Below are positions 42,709 to 50,947 of a DNA stretch of 64,000 nucleotides, one piece after another. The translations under genes were made by a program, and so were the position numbers. This DNA comes from an uncultured Alphaproteobacteria bacterium (lineage in GTDB: Bacteria; Pseudomonadota; Alphaproteobacteria; RF32; CAG-239). Each line of letters begins with the position of its first letter. Positions within the stretch are counted from its first letter, which is position 1. The stretch spans positions 123,136 through 187,135 of the forward strand of contig CAJTMA010000002.1 in the NCBI GenBank assembly GCA_910577205.1. Direction: 5' to 3'. The notes beneath the pieces are model-generated. The model was given only the letters and a program-made list of their open reading frames with translations, did no database searches and was not told the DNA's origin.

Positions 42709-42740
42709 AAAAAAAGCCGAAACTTTAAAGTTTCGACCCG
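42709..42740 (-). terminator. Attenuator terminator in the GNAT/M14 leader
   Basis: On the minus strand GTCGAAACTTT/AAAGTTTCGGC forms a hairpin (perfect 18-bp palindrome at 42718-42735) followed directly by seven U, 15 bases before the GNAT start. It is an intrinsic terminator placed inside the leader. Confidence 0.8.
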
Positions 42741-42764
42741 TCTAAATTTTCATACTTTCAGTAA

Positions 42765-42845
42765 CTACATGACATATACAAAAACAGGTCGAAAACTGCG
42801 TTTCGACTTCTGCTTGTTTTCAATTACAGTAAAATGGTTATTCAT
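42765..42845 (-). CDS. Leader peptide of the GNAT/M14 attenuator, 26 residues
   Basis: AGAGGT lies five bases before the ATG at 42845; the frame ends in TAG at 42765, about 30 bases before the terminator stem. The peptide is basic in the middle (KQKSKRSFRPV) and its Lys/Arg/Ser/Phe codons cover the first hairpin arm (TTTCGAC/GTCGAAA at 42788-42807). The second arm can pair instead with the left arm of the terminator, so ribosome position can decide between the two folds. There is no long run of a single amino acid; Arg (CGC, CGA) and Lys are the likely sensing codons. Confidence 0.65.
   Translation of the reverse strand: MNNHFTVIENKQKSKRSFRPVFVYVM
42788..42807 (-). promoter_or_regulatory. 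Attenuator hairpin 1:2 inside the leader ORF
   Basis: GTCGAAA and TTTCGAC pair around a six-base loop. The 3' arm in RNA (AGTTTTCGAC) is complementary, with one bulge, to the 5' arm of the terminator (GTCGAAACT), giving the alternative antiterminator. Confidence 0.6.
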
Positions 42846-42872
42846 TCATACCTCTTGTTACTTACTTTGGCT

Positions 42873-42901
42873 AAGATAACCTCTGTTATTTATATTGTCA
42901 A
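42873..42901 (-). promoter_or_regulatory. Sigma-70 promoter of the attenuated GNAT/M14 operon
   Basis: On the minus strand TTGACA (42896-42901) and TATCTT (42873-42878) are exactly 17 bases apart, with the leader peptide start about 28 bases downstream of the -10. Confidence 0.75.
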
Positions 42902-42920
42902 GCAATAAGACAAAATTTGC

Positions 42921-42956
42921 AAAAAAACACCCTTTACCTAAAAGGCAAAGGGTGTT
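42921..42956 (-). terminator. Rho-independent terminator of the flotillin gene
   Basis: AACACCCTTT and AAAGGGTGTT form a 10-bp stem; on the minus strand it runs into seven U (A7 at 42921-42927). Confidence 0.85.
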
Positions 42957-42973
42957 CGTTGTAAGTGACGGGA

Positions 42974-44395
42974 TTATTTAGCGGCTGAGGATGTTAATCC
43001 TAATTTGCCGAGGAGCTTTTTACCTTCTTCCGTTGAGGCAAAGGTTTCAAGCATACCGGCAAGATTAAATCCACCTTTGGGAGAAAGCGCACCGGCAGCA
43101 CTGCTGATACCTCCGGCAACATCTCCTGCACCGGCAATAATCTTAATCTCTGCTCCCCTGATGTTTTCAGCTTGAGCCAGACCTACTTTTTCGTTGGCTT
43201 CCACCTGACGGATTTGGATCAGGTAACTCTGATAGCCGTCGTTAGAACCGATTTCGCTGGCCAGTTTCAACTGGGCTTCAACAGAAGCAAGCTGCATTTG
43301 CTTTTCGGCGGCAGCTTTAGCATCACCTTCAAGGCGGATACCTTCGGCTGATTTGGTTGAGGTAATCAACTGGCCGTCAGCCTGTTTGCTTACCCTAATC
43401 AGTTCAGCTTCGGCATCACGTTCGGCTTTTGCCTTGGCGGCATCAGCGTTGATTTCCGTTTCCCGTTTTTTGGCTTCGGCATTGATAACTGTTTGTTCGC
43501 GGTCGATTTCAGCCTGTTTGATGATTTCCACCTTTCTGACTTCCATCTCGCGTTCTTTCGTCATCTTAGCTTGCTCTTTGACGGCTTGCTCAGACTTTTC
43601 TTGAGCAATGCCGACTTCTTTTTCCACCTCAGCTTTTCTCAAGCCGACTTTCTGGGCTGCGTCCTGTTCTTTCAAATCAATCTGCCGCTTAGCTTCAATT
43701 TCAGCTTCACGGGCTTCCTGATCGTTTTTAGCAACGGCAACACGGGACTCCTTGGCGATTTCAGATTTCTTCTTTTTCATAATGTTCGAAATCACTTCTT
43801 CGCCTTTGGCATCCCTGACGTCCATCAGCTCAATATTCTTGACGGTTTCAACACCCCAAGATTTGAGTTCCTCTTTCACCTCATCAGTAAACTGCTGGCC
43901 GTATTTGGATCGTTCTCCCATGATTTCATTGAGGAAGTCCTTGGCCAAGATGGAGCGAACAGCACCTTGAACGATGCTGAGAAGCTGTCTTTTCAGTTCG
44001 TCTATCCGGCTGATGCGGGATGCCGCTATCTCATAATCAGAGATACGGAAGAAAGACTGAATGTCAACAACAAACGGCACGCGCTCTTTGTCAAAAGCCT
44101 CATAATCGTTGATGTCGATACCAAAGATTGACAACGGCATTTTCGTCACGGTTACACCGATAATCGGAAAAGACGCAGGAAACTCATAGTAGCAGTTGCC
44201 ACAAAATTGTTTTTCCTGCTCAACATTGCCTCGTTCGGGCGTTCCGTAAACCATGGTGTTTTTTCCACGGCGGACGATGTGAACTTCATTGGTTGGCACC
44301 ACACGGCGGAGAGAGAAAATGTACTTGATCACGAAGATCAGAACCAGAACTGCTACAAGGCAGATTCCCATCACAACATAAGTCATTGTGTTCAT
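42974..44395 (-). CDS. Flotillin-like SPFH-domain protein
   Basis: A 473-residue protein: a transmembrane helix at residues 5-27, an SPFH/band 7 domain (about 30-200), then a long heptad-rich coiled coil dense in Glu/Ala/Lys with many EAE-type repeats (about 200-380), and a Gly-rich C-terminal tail. Flotillins line membrane microdomains and act as scaffolds for protein complexes. Unlike the neighbouring housekeeping genes it has no Shine-Dalgarno sequence and an extremely A/T-rich leader, as is usual in Bacteroidota, so horizontal transfer is possible. It is monocistronic with its own terminator. Confidence 0.88.
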   Translation of the reverse strand: MNTMTYVVMGICLVAVLVLIFVIKYIFSLRRVVPTNEVHIVRRGKNTMVYGTPERGNVEQEKQFCGNCYYEFPASFPIIGVTVTKMPLSIFGIDINDYEAFDKERVPFVVDIQSFFRISDYEIAASRISRIDELKRQLLSIVQGAVRSILAKDFLNEIMGERSKYGQQFTDEVKEELKSWGVETVKNIELMDVRDAKGEEVISNIMKKKKSEIAKESRVAVAKNDQEAREAEIEAKRQIDLKEQDAAQKVGLRKAEVEKEVGIAQEKSEQAVKEQAKMTKEREMEVRKVEIIKQAEIDREQTVINAEAKKRETEINADAAKAKAERDAEAELIRVSKQADGQLITSTKSAEGIRLEGDAKAAAEKQMQLASVEAQLKLASEIGSNDGYQSYLIQIRQVEANEKVGLAQAENIRGAEIKIIAGAGDVAGGISSAAGALSPKGGFNLAGMLETFASTEEGKKLLGKLGLTSSAAK

Positions 44396-44642
44396 GATTG
44401 AAATAATTTTAAAAATTAATAAATATAGTTAATAAAAAAAGTTCATGATAAATGACCTGCTCATTGATAATGCATAGTCATAATAATTAGTTTATTGCCG
44501 CAACATAACATACATCGCACAGCTGCGCAAGTATTTTTTGTCTATTCTTTTGCAATGCTATTTATGGGATAAACAATGCAAGAAAATTTTAACTTACGGC
44601 TGATACTCTTTGAGCTGGTTAATTTTGTAAATGAGGCTGAAA

Positions 44643-45854
44643 ATGGAAAAGCTTACTGAAGTTCTTAAACACTATGGCGTCAATGGAAAAATCGCGGATA
44701 TTTCCGAAGGGCCGCTCGTTACATTAATCGAATTTAAGCCAGAACCGGGAACTAAGTTAAAAACTGTTACAGCCTCGCTTGACGATATTGCCCGCGAACT
44801 TGGCATTCCTTCACTGCGAGTAGAAGCCATTGAGAAAAACGGAACTATTGGTTTTGAAGTCCCTGCCGCTCAAAGGAAAAATATTGACTTCAAGCCCCTG
44901 CTCTCTTCTTCGGAGTTTCTGACTTTTCAAGGCGATTTGCCAATCATATTAGGAACGGATATCGCCGGACATCCGGTTATTGCCGATTTGGCAAAAATGC
45001 CGCATTTGCTGGTAGCCGGCACAACAGGTTCGGGGAAATCAGTGGGGCTGAATACATTTATTTTATCCCTCATTGCAAAAAAGAAACCAGCTGATTTGAA
45101 ACTCATTCTGATTGATCCGAAACGTATTGAATTCAGTATCTATAACCGTCAAAAATATATGCTCGCGCCGGTCGTTACAGAAATGAGCGATGCTGACAAT
45201 TGTTTGACTTATTTGGTTAATGAAATGGAGTCCCGGTACAGCTTATTTGAAAAAGCAATGGTTCGAAATATCAATGAATATAATTCAGATGCCGGACATT
45301 TGCCTTATATCGTTTGTGTCATAGATGAGTTTGCAGATCTTATGGCTGCCAACAAAAAAACGGAAGCGGCGGTTCAACGGCTGGCACAAAAATCCAGAGC
45401 AGCCGGCATACATATTATTTTAGCGACTCAGCGTCCTTCTGTGGATGTGGTAACAGGTGTTCTCAAGGCCAATTTTCCCTGCCGTCTGGCTTATAAAACC
45501 GCAAGCGCTGCAGATTCCCGTACGATTATCGACGGTTCAGGCGCAGAAAAACTTTTGGGACGCGGCGACGCCTTATATCTTGCCGCGGACGGACGGCAGC
45601 AAAGAGTGCATGGCGCTTATTTGCCCGGCTCGGAAATTGCCGCCATGCTTGAGCCTTATCGCGGTGAAGTGCAGCCCCTGCCGCAGATTTCTGCGCAATC
45701 TTCAAAAACAGAAACAGCGCCCCGCAAGTCTTTGGGCTTTTTCAAAAGTATGTGGAATTTTTGGGCTTCCCTGCGGCAAAAAGATAAAAAACTTATCATG
45801 AACGGGCTAAGCTTTTTATTCGGCCTGGTGACCGGAAATAAACGGAAGAAATGA
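44643..45854 (+). CDS. Short FtsK/SpoIIIE-type DNA translocase
   Basis: 403 residues from ATG 44643 (GAGG five bases upstream). It has the translocase core with Walker A GTTGSGKS (about residue 126), Walker B CVIDEFADLM (about 224) and the ILATQRPSVDVVTG motif. The N-terminal domain of four membrane helices and the C-terminal gamma domain that reads KOPS sites are both missing; instead the C-terminus ends in a basic and hydrophobic tail (LIMNGLSFLFGLVTGNKRKK). It therefore is an accessory FtsK-like motor, for example of a mobile element or a second chromosome-segregation copy; a full FtsK is expected elsewhere. Confidence 0.85.
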   Translation: MEKLTEVLKHYGVNGKIADISEGPLVTLIEFKPEPGTKLKTVTASLDDIARELGIPSLRVEAIEKNGTIGFEVPAAQRKNIDFKPLLSSSEFLTFQGDLPIILGTDIAGHPVIADLAKMPHLLVAGTTGSGKSVGLNTFILSLIAKKKPADLKLILIDPKRIEFSIYNRQKYMLAPVVTEMSDADNCLTYLVNEMESRYSLFEKAMVRNINEYNSDAGHLPYIVCVIDEFADLMAANKKTEAAVQRLAQKSRAAGIHIILATQRPSVDVVTGVLKANFPCRLAYKTASAADSRTIIDGSGAEKLLGRGDALYLAADGRQQRVHGAYLPGSEIAAMLEPYRGEVQPLPQISAQSSKTETAPRKSLGFFKSMWNFWASLRQKDKKLIMNGLSFLFGLVTGNKRKK

Positions 45855-45870
45855 CAAATTATTTATAATA

Positions 45871-45897
45871 AAAGCCTCTAAAATCAGAGGCTTTTTT
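45871..45897 (+). terminator. Bidirectional terminator
   Basis: AAAGCCTCT-aaaatc-AGAGGCTTT followed by T run, between the convergent short ftsK gene and the MerR gene. Confidence 0.85.
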
Positions 45898-45911
45898 ATT
45901 ATTTGTCATTT

Positions 45912-46322
45912 TTAACCATTTACTTTGGCCAATGCCGCACCTAACTCGTCAGCCATGGATTTTAACTCATTACGCAGGTTAAGGATTAATTCCCGTCCCT
46001 GCTCATTCAATTCGACAGACTCGGCAGCTTCGTCAAAAAAATCTTTTTGAATTTCTTCGCCAAGGATAGCTTTAATGCCCTTTTCCTTGAACAGCTTTTG
46101 CACACCTTCAATGGTATAACGTTTTTCGTAGAGAAAATCACGAATCCGCTTAACCAGCTCCACATCATCCGGGCGGTAATAACGGCGGCCGCCGCTACGC
46201 TTCATCGGCTTAATTTGAGGAAATTTGGTTTCCCAGAAACGCAGAACATGGGTTGCCACCCCCAGTTCCTCGGCAACTTCGGCAATGGTGCGAAACGCAG
46301 CTTTTGATTTATTGACGACCAT
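45912..46322 (-). CDS. MerR-family regulator of the plsX-fabH-ihfA block
   Basis: A 136-residue MerR protein conserved at this locus in alphaproteobacteria. The winged helix (about 9-75) has FRTIAEVAEELGVATHVLRFWE and GGRRYYRPDDVELV; a short coiled coil completes it. No metal-binding cysteines. It follows ihfA by 16 bases and GAGAGGCAGG is its ribosome-binding site, so it is the last gene of the rpmF-plsX-fabH-ihfA operon. Its targets are not known. Confidence 0.9.
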   Translation of the reverse strand: MVVNKSKAAFRTIAEVAEELGVATHVLRFWETKFPQIKPMKRSGGRRYYRPDDVELVKRIRDFLYEKRYTIEGVQKLFKEKGIKAILGEEIQKDFFDEAAESVELNEQGRELILNLRNELKSMADELGAALAKVNG

Positions 46323-46338
46323 GCCTGCCTCTCAATGC

Positions 46339-46623
46339 TTATGCGTTAATGATTTTTCTCATGGTTTGAGAAGGTTTGAAAGAAATGACGCGGCGCGGTG
46401 AAATAACAGCATCAACACCGGTCTTGGGATTACGGCCGGCACGGGCTTTTTTGTTGCGCAAAGCAAAAGTGCCAAAAGAAGACAATTTTACATCGTTGCC
46501 CTTAACCAGTTCCTGAGTCATTTCATCAAGAATCATATCCAGAATATCCCCGGAATCTTTGCGGGACAAACCGATTTCTTCATAAATAGTCTCAGCAACA
46601 TCTGCACGAGTAATTGTTTTCAT
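46339..46623 (-). CDS. ihfA: Integration host factor alpha subunit
   Basis: 94 residues of the HU/IHF family: ITRADVAETIYEEIGLSRKDS, the middle VKLSSFGTFALRNKKARAGRNP and the conserved arm end PRRVISFKPS. The residues of the DNA-bending beta-arm match IhfA more than HU. It pairs with IhfB encoded elsewhere and bends DNA for replication, recombination and promoter control. The ribosome-binding site AGGAAG is strong. It sits between fabH and the MerR gene, the standard arrangement of alphaproteobacteria. Confidence 0.95.
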   Translation of the reverse strand: MKTITRADVAETIYEEIGLSRKDSGDILDMILDEMTQELVKGNDVKLSSFGTFALRNKKARAGRNPKTGVDAVISPRRVISFKPSQTMRKIINA

Positions 46624-46737
46624 TTCTTCCTATCCTTAGTTTTTGTTGGTTATCACACAATATAATTTGAAAATGGATTATATCATAATCCCAAGAAAGA
46701 CAAGCCTCTCTGTTGAGTATTAAACAGATAATTTCAA

Positions 46738-47718
46738 TTAGAGGCGAACCAGAGCCCCACCCCAGGTAAATCCGGCACCCATAGCAGTCAGAACAACCAA
46801 ATCGCCTTTCTTCAGGCGGCCATTGGCAACTTCTTCTGACAAGGCAACAGGAATAGTTGCAGCCGAAGTATTGGCAGTGTGGTCAATCGTTACAATCACT
46901 TTTTCGTCAGGCAAATTCAGTTTTTTGCCAACGTTTTCAATAATGCGCGCATTAGCCTGATGCGGCAGAAGCCAATCAATTTCCTCAGAAGACACACCAG
47001 CCATTTCCATCACAGTTTCAGCAGCTTGCGTCAGCGAGTTAACAGCATACTTGAAGACTTCTTTACCATCCATTGAAATAAAACCGGCTTTCTGGGTGGT
47101 GCTGACACCGCCGGTGGTTTTCAAATGTTCATAGTGAGAACCGTCAGCATAAAGCTTTGTTGCCAAAACACCGCGGTCAGCGGCTGTACCCTCGCCTTCG
47201 CCAGCGCGCAGGATAACTGCGCCTGCACCATCGCCAAACAAGACACAGGTATTTCTATCTGTCCAGTCAGTGATTTTAGACAAGGTTTCTGCACCGATAA
47301 CCATCGCGGTTTTAATCTGCCCCAAACGAATCATATTATCAGCCATTGTCATCGCATAGACGAATCCGGAGCAAGCCGCAGAAATATCTGTAGCAATCGT
47401 TCCGGGTTTTGTTCCGAGTTTGCCGGAAATCTTGGCTGCAGTTGACGGCGTGGTTTCGTCCGTGGTAACGGTTGCGACAATAATCATATCCAAATCTTCA
47501 GCTTGAATTCCAGCTAATTTCAAAGCGTTACGCGCCGCAACTAAAGAAATATCTGAAGTAAATTCATTCTCTGCAGCCACATGACGGGATTTAATACCGG
47601 TACGCGTACTAATCCATTCGTCATTGGTATCAACCATTTGGGCCATATCATCGTTTGTCAGGACTTTGGCCGGAAGATAGTGGCCAAATCCGATAAGTTC
47701 AGATCTAATAAGAGTCAT
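46738..47718 (-). CDS. fabH: 3-oxoacyl-ACP synthase III
   Basis: 326 residues with the complete triad of KAS III: Cys116 in DISAACSGF, His253 in LPHQAN and Asn283 in NTSAATIP. It condenses acetyl-CoA with malonyl-ACP to start fatty-acid synthesis in the cytosol. It overlaps the end of plsX by 14 bases, showing translational coupling in the plsX-fabH pair found across bacteria. Confidence 0.97.
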   Translation of the reverse strand: MTLIRSELIGFGHYLPAKVLTNDDMAQMVDTNDEWISTRTGIKSRHVAAENEFTSDISLVAARNALKLAGIQAEDLDMIIVATVTTDETTPSTAAKISGKLGTKPGTIATDISAACSGFVYAMTMADNMIRLGQIKTAMVIGAETLSKITDWTDRNTCVLFGDGAGAVILRAGEGEGTAADRGVLATKLYADGSHYEHLKTTGGVSTTQKAGFISMDGKEVFKYAVNSLTQAAETVMEMAGVSSEEIDWLLPHQANARIIENVGKKLNLPDEKVIVTIDHTANTSAATIPVALSEEVANGRLKKGDLVVLTAMGAGFTWGGALVRL

Positions 47719-48766
47719 AAAGAATTTCCTGAGATAATAAGTCTAAATCAACGTTTTCGAGTTCATCCCGAATAGTGGCAACAAAATTCTGGCGAACCAG
47801 CTTCAGCGCATTGTCTACCGCTACAGAATAGCCAAGTGCGTCAGTTCCGCCATGGCTTTTGACAGACAAGCCGTTTAAGCCGACAAACATAGCTCCGTTA
47901 TACAAACGGGGATCCATGGTCTTTTTGAGGTTTAAAGCGACTCCGAGCATAAAGGGAATACCCAATTTGGCAAGAATTGATTTCTTGACCGAATTTTTTA
48001 TCAGGCGCAAAATAAGCCGGGCTGTCCCCTCAATAGATTTAAGGGCAATATTGCCGGTAAATCCGTCAGAAACAATGACATCGGCTTTGCCGTTGGGAAT
48101 TTCATGCGGCTCAATATAGCCGATAAAATCAATATTAAGCTGAGAATTGCGGATAATGTTGGCAGCTTGGTGAATTTCTTCTTTGCCTTTCATTTCCTCT
48201 GTGCCGATATTGAGCAGCGCAACGCGCGGTTTTTCAAGCCCCAGAGCGTGCTTGGCCAGAATATTGCCCATCAAAGCAAATTCTGCCAGATTAACAGCAT
48301 CACATTCGGTATTAGCCCCCAAATCCAGCATTACATACTTGCCATTTTGGTGCGGCATAATGCTGACGATAGCCGGGCGGTGAATACGCTGGATGGTTTT
48401 AAGCGTCAGCTTGGAAATCGCCATTAATGCACCGGTATTGCCTGCTGAAACGATGGCCTTTGCCTCCCCTTTGCGTACAGCGTCAATCGCCATATACATA
48501 CTGGTATTGCGGTTACGGATGACCTGCGAGGGTTTATCCTCATTACGGACAACCTCAGAAGCATGGCGCAATTCGCAAACTTTTTTCAGATTAGGGAAAG
48601 AGTTGAGGATGGGAAGTACCTTGCCTTCATCTCCGAAAAGCAGAAAACGCACATCGGGATTTTTTTTAGCGGCAATAGCAAGCCCTTCAATGACGACTCT
48701 GGGGGAATTATCTCCCCCCATAGCGTCTATTGATATGACCAGATTATCAGACAAAACCTGCTCCAT
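47705..48766 (-). CDS. plsX: Phosphate acyltransferase
   Basis: 353 residues, typical PlsX: ISIDAMGGDNSPR at residues 12-24, VSAGNTGALMAISKLTL, LDLGANTE and VSDGFTGNI. PlsX makes acyl-phosphate from acyl-ACP at the inner face of the membrane for phospholipid synthesis. The start ATG 48766 has a weak ribosome-binding site; a TTG four codons later is the other option. It follows rpmF by 45 bases and is coupled to fabH. Confidence 0.96.
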   Translation of the reverse strand: MEQVLSDNLVISIDAMGGDNSPRVVIEGLAIAAKKNPDVRFLLFGDEGKVLPILNSFPNLKKVCELRHASEVVRNEDKPSQVIRNRNTSMYMAIDAVRKGEAKAIVSAGNTGALMAISKLTLKTIQRIHRPAIVSIMPHQNGKYVMLDLGANTECDAVNLAEFALMGNILAKHALGLEKPRVALLNIGTEEMKGKEEIHQAANIIRNSQLNIDFIGYIEPHEIPNGKADVIVSDGFTGNIALKSIEGTARLILRLIKNSVKKSILAKLGIPFMLGVALNLKKTMDPRLYNGAMFVGLNGLSVKSHGGTDALGYSVAVDNALKLVRQNFVATIRDELENVDLDLLSQEILYDSY

Positions 48767-48811
48767 ATAATATATAATGACTTACTCAGAAATTCCGGTA
48801 AGCCGGGTGGA

Positions 48812-49003
48812 TTATTCCTTGGAAGCTGTTTCCTGAGCAACAACTTCACGCTTGTTGTATTGTCCGCAAGACGGGCATACATTGTGAGGTCTTTTCAACT
48901 CACCGCAGTTCGGGCATTCCTGATAAGAATTTGCACTCAAAGCATCATGAGAACGACGCATATTGCGGCGGGATGTTGAAGTTTTATGTTTTGGTGTAGC
49001 CAT
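48812..49003 (-). CDS. rpmF: 50S ribosomal protein L32
   Basis: 63 residues: basic N-terminus MATPKHKTSTSRRNMRRSHD followed by a zinc-ribbon with two CPxCG pairs (about residues 30-33 and 43-46). A component of the large ribosomal subunit. It begins the conserved rpmF-plsX-fabH block downstream of the YceD-type gene. Confidence 0.97.
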   Translation of the reverse strand: MATPKHKTSTSRRNMRRSHDALSANSYQECPNCGELKRPHNVCPSCGQYNKREVVAQETASKE

Positions 49004-49156
49004 TTTTCTATACTCTAAAATTTATTTTTAATTAAAAACCAATTTTCCAGACGCCATTATTACCTTAATTCATTTTTAAAATCAACAGTTAAAATGGCCT
49101 TTGGAAAGCTTTAGCGCCTTTTTAGCTAAAAATTTGCCATTTGGCAAGCATAATTT

Positions 49157-49675
49157 TTATTTTTTAAGTTTTTCCAAAATTTTAAACGGGTTTTGAGCCT
49201 TATCATCCTCTTCATCAAATTCGCTCTCCCAATGGAAAACCTCTCCCTCCTTACGAGGATAATCTTCCATAACCAGCGCCAACTGTTCTATGGCTATCTG
49301 TCCAAGGTCAATCTGCCCGCCGATTATAACGTCAGGCAAATCATCCCCCAGTTCAGCCTCTTCTTCACGCTGGCTTTTTAAAGTCGCCTTGGTATCATAA
49401 ACCAGCTCAAATTCGGGAGAATAGCATTTAAAAAAGTTTTCAAGGCTGATAACGCTCTGCAGTTCCAATTCGGCAGAAACACTCCCCCAGACATTCAGCA
49501 TATGCGCCTTTTTGTTCAGCTTGGTATAGATTTCCGCAGAAAATGATTTGACAGAAGGCACTTTCAGAATCTCTGCCAGCTCAACGAGTTCGTCCGGCGT
49601 TGCCGTTAAATTGTATTTTTTTTCCGCTGCCGTTATCTCATCAACTATCAACGGATATGAAAAATTTTTTTGCAT
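49157..49675 (-). CDS. YceD/DUF177 family protein
   Basis: A 172-residue soluble protein of the DUF177 (YceD) family, which in alphaproteobacteria and others is encoded directly upstream of rpmF. Signs are the long strand-rich N-terminal half, the central Cys-region FFKCYSPEF and the acidic PDVIIGGQIDLGQIAIEQLAL segment. The family has been linked to large ribosomal subunit or 23S rRNA maturation. AAGGA precedes the start. A small palindrome TTGCCATTTGGCAA (49134-49147) follows the gene and may be a weak terminator or an operator. Confidence 0.85.
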   Translation of the reverse strand: MQKNFSYPLIVDEITAAEKKYNLTATPDELVELAEILKVPSVKSFSAEIYTKLNKKAHMLNVWGSVSAELELQSVISLENFFKCYSPEFELVYDTKATLKSQREEEAELGDDLPDVIIGGQIDLGQIAIEQLALVMEDYPRKEGEVFHWESEFDEEDDKAQNPFKILEKLKK

Positions 49676-49744
49676 TAATCTTTTCCTTATGCTATATGTT
49701 TTAGCAATGTAATTTAGATATGATTTAACGGTAAGGATTAAAAG

Positions 49745-50206
49745 ATGTCAATAAGCAAAGTATTTTTGTTAAACGCCTTCCTGATTATGTTTTCAACCGC
49801 TTGCAGCAACGATATGTTCATTACTCATAACGGCAATATGCCCTCCAATGAAAGAATCGGGCAAATCCAAACCGGTCAAAGCAAAGCGACAGTCCAAAGC
49901 ATTCTCGGCGCGCCGTCTAATGTTGTTTCGCTGGATCGCAACACCTGGATTTATATGTCTTCTGATATTAAAAAAGTGGCTTTTTTTGCCCCCAAGGAAG
50001 TTGAACGGGACGTTCTGACTATCCGCTTCAACAATCAGAATAAAGTTGAATCCATTGAACGCCTGTCCAAGAAAAATGGTAAAGAAGTTACAATTTGTGA
50101 AGACAAAACAGAAACTGTCGGACACAATCCCGGTTTCTTCCGCAAATATTTCGGCGGTGTCGGACAGTATATGCCGTTCCCGACAAACAACAATCCGAAT
50201 CAATAA
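49745..50206 (+). CDS. bamE: Outer-membrane assembly lipoprotein BamE-like
   Basis: 153 residues. Residues 1-20 form a lipoprotein signal with lipobox STAC (Cys20). The BamE core follows: RIGQIQTGQSKATVQSILGAPSNV and the strand WIYMSSD. BamE is part of the BAM complex at the inner leaflet of the outer membrane and helps insert beta-barrels such as the autotransporter seen in this window. AAGGA is the ribosome-binding site. It is divergent from the YceD-type gene, the usual alphaproteobacterial layout. Confidence 0.9.
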   Translation: MSISKVFLLNAFLIMFSTACSNDMFITHNGNMPSNERIGQIQTGQSKATVQSILGAPSNVVSLDRNTWIYMSSDIKKVAFFAPKEVERDVLTIRFNNQNKVESIERLSKKNGKEVTICEDKTETVGHNPGFFRKYFGGVGQYMPFPTNNNPNQ

Positions 50207-50211
50207 GAAAA

Positions 50212-50236
50212 AGCCCCGCAAACACGGGGCTTTCTT
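50212..50236 (+). terminator. Bidirectional terminator
   Basis: AGCCCCG-caaaca-CGGGGCT with A5 before and TTTCTTTT after, between the convergent bamE and DUF502 genes. Confidence 0.85.
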
Positions 50237-50947
50237 TTACTGCTTTTTCTTCTTTCCGGCCATGTCCGGCGTAACCAAACCGCCAGAAATCACAAATTTA
50301 ATTCCCTCTTCTACCGTCATATCAATATCTATTGTATCTTCTTTAGGCACAAAAATTAAAAAGCCGGATGTCGGGTTCGGGGTTGTCGGAATAAACACAT
50401 TCAACATTTCCCGTCCGAGCCTGTCTTTCACTTCGCCTTTGGTTTCAGAGCTGACGAACCCAAGAATCCAAATATCTTTACGGGGATATTCCAGCAGAAC
50501 CACTTGGCTGAACGCATTATTTTTATTTGACAGGAAAGTTTGAAAAACCTGTTTCAGCAAAGAATAGACGCTTGAAACAAAAGGCATTTTATAAACCAGC
50601 CATTCGCCAAGGCTCAGGAAAAACTTTCCCAGAAAACCGGCGGCAAACATACCTATTAAAATCATTGCCAGCACCAGCAAAACCACACCTAAGCCGGGGA
50701 TACTGTACGGCAGATAGCTGTCCGGACGAAACTCCAGCGGAATGAGCTTATTGACACTGACATCAATCCATGAAATCAGCTTATAAGCCAAATAAAAAGT
50801 CATGGAAACCGGTGCCGTCACCAAAATACCGGTAAAAAAATAGGCCTTGATTTTAGAGCCTAAGCGCATAAAAATTGCCCTTTCCCGCTCCAGGCGTATA
50901 CGTTTGATATTTTTCGCCCGCTTGGCAATATTTTTATTGTTCTTCAT
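50237..50947 (-). CDS. DUF502 membrane protein
   Basis: A 236-residue protein with two hydrophobic helices (about residues 37-57 and 84-108) and the DUF502 sequence VTAPVSMTFYLAYKLISWID and VSSVYSLLKQVFQTF, followed by a beta-rich C-terminal domain with GRE-LNVFIPTTPNPTSG. It overlaps the end of recJ by four bases (ATGA). Function is not established; family members are conserved in Proteobacteria near recJ or in plastids. Confidence 0.88.
   Translation of the reverse strand: MKNNKNIAKRAKNIKRIRLERERAIFMRLGSKIKAYFFTGILVTAPVSMTFYLAYKLISWIDVSVNKLIPLEFRPDSYLPYSIPGLGVVLLVLAMILIGMFAAGFLGKFFLSLGEWLVYKMPFVSSVYSLLKQVFQTFLSNKNNAFSQVVLLEYPRKDIWILGFVSSETKGEVKDRLGREMLNVFIPTTPNPTSGFLIFVPKEDTIDIDMTVEEGIKFVISGGLVTPDMAGKKKKQ

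Noticed and set aside
44396..44642. Additional small gene between flotillin and short ftsK
   Set aside because: AT-rich, with no frame that has a start signal and reasonable length.
49131..49150. TTGCCATTTGGCAA palindrome as LacI-type operator
   Set aside because: It lies at the 3' end of the YceD-type gene, away from any promoter; a weak terminator is more likely.
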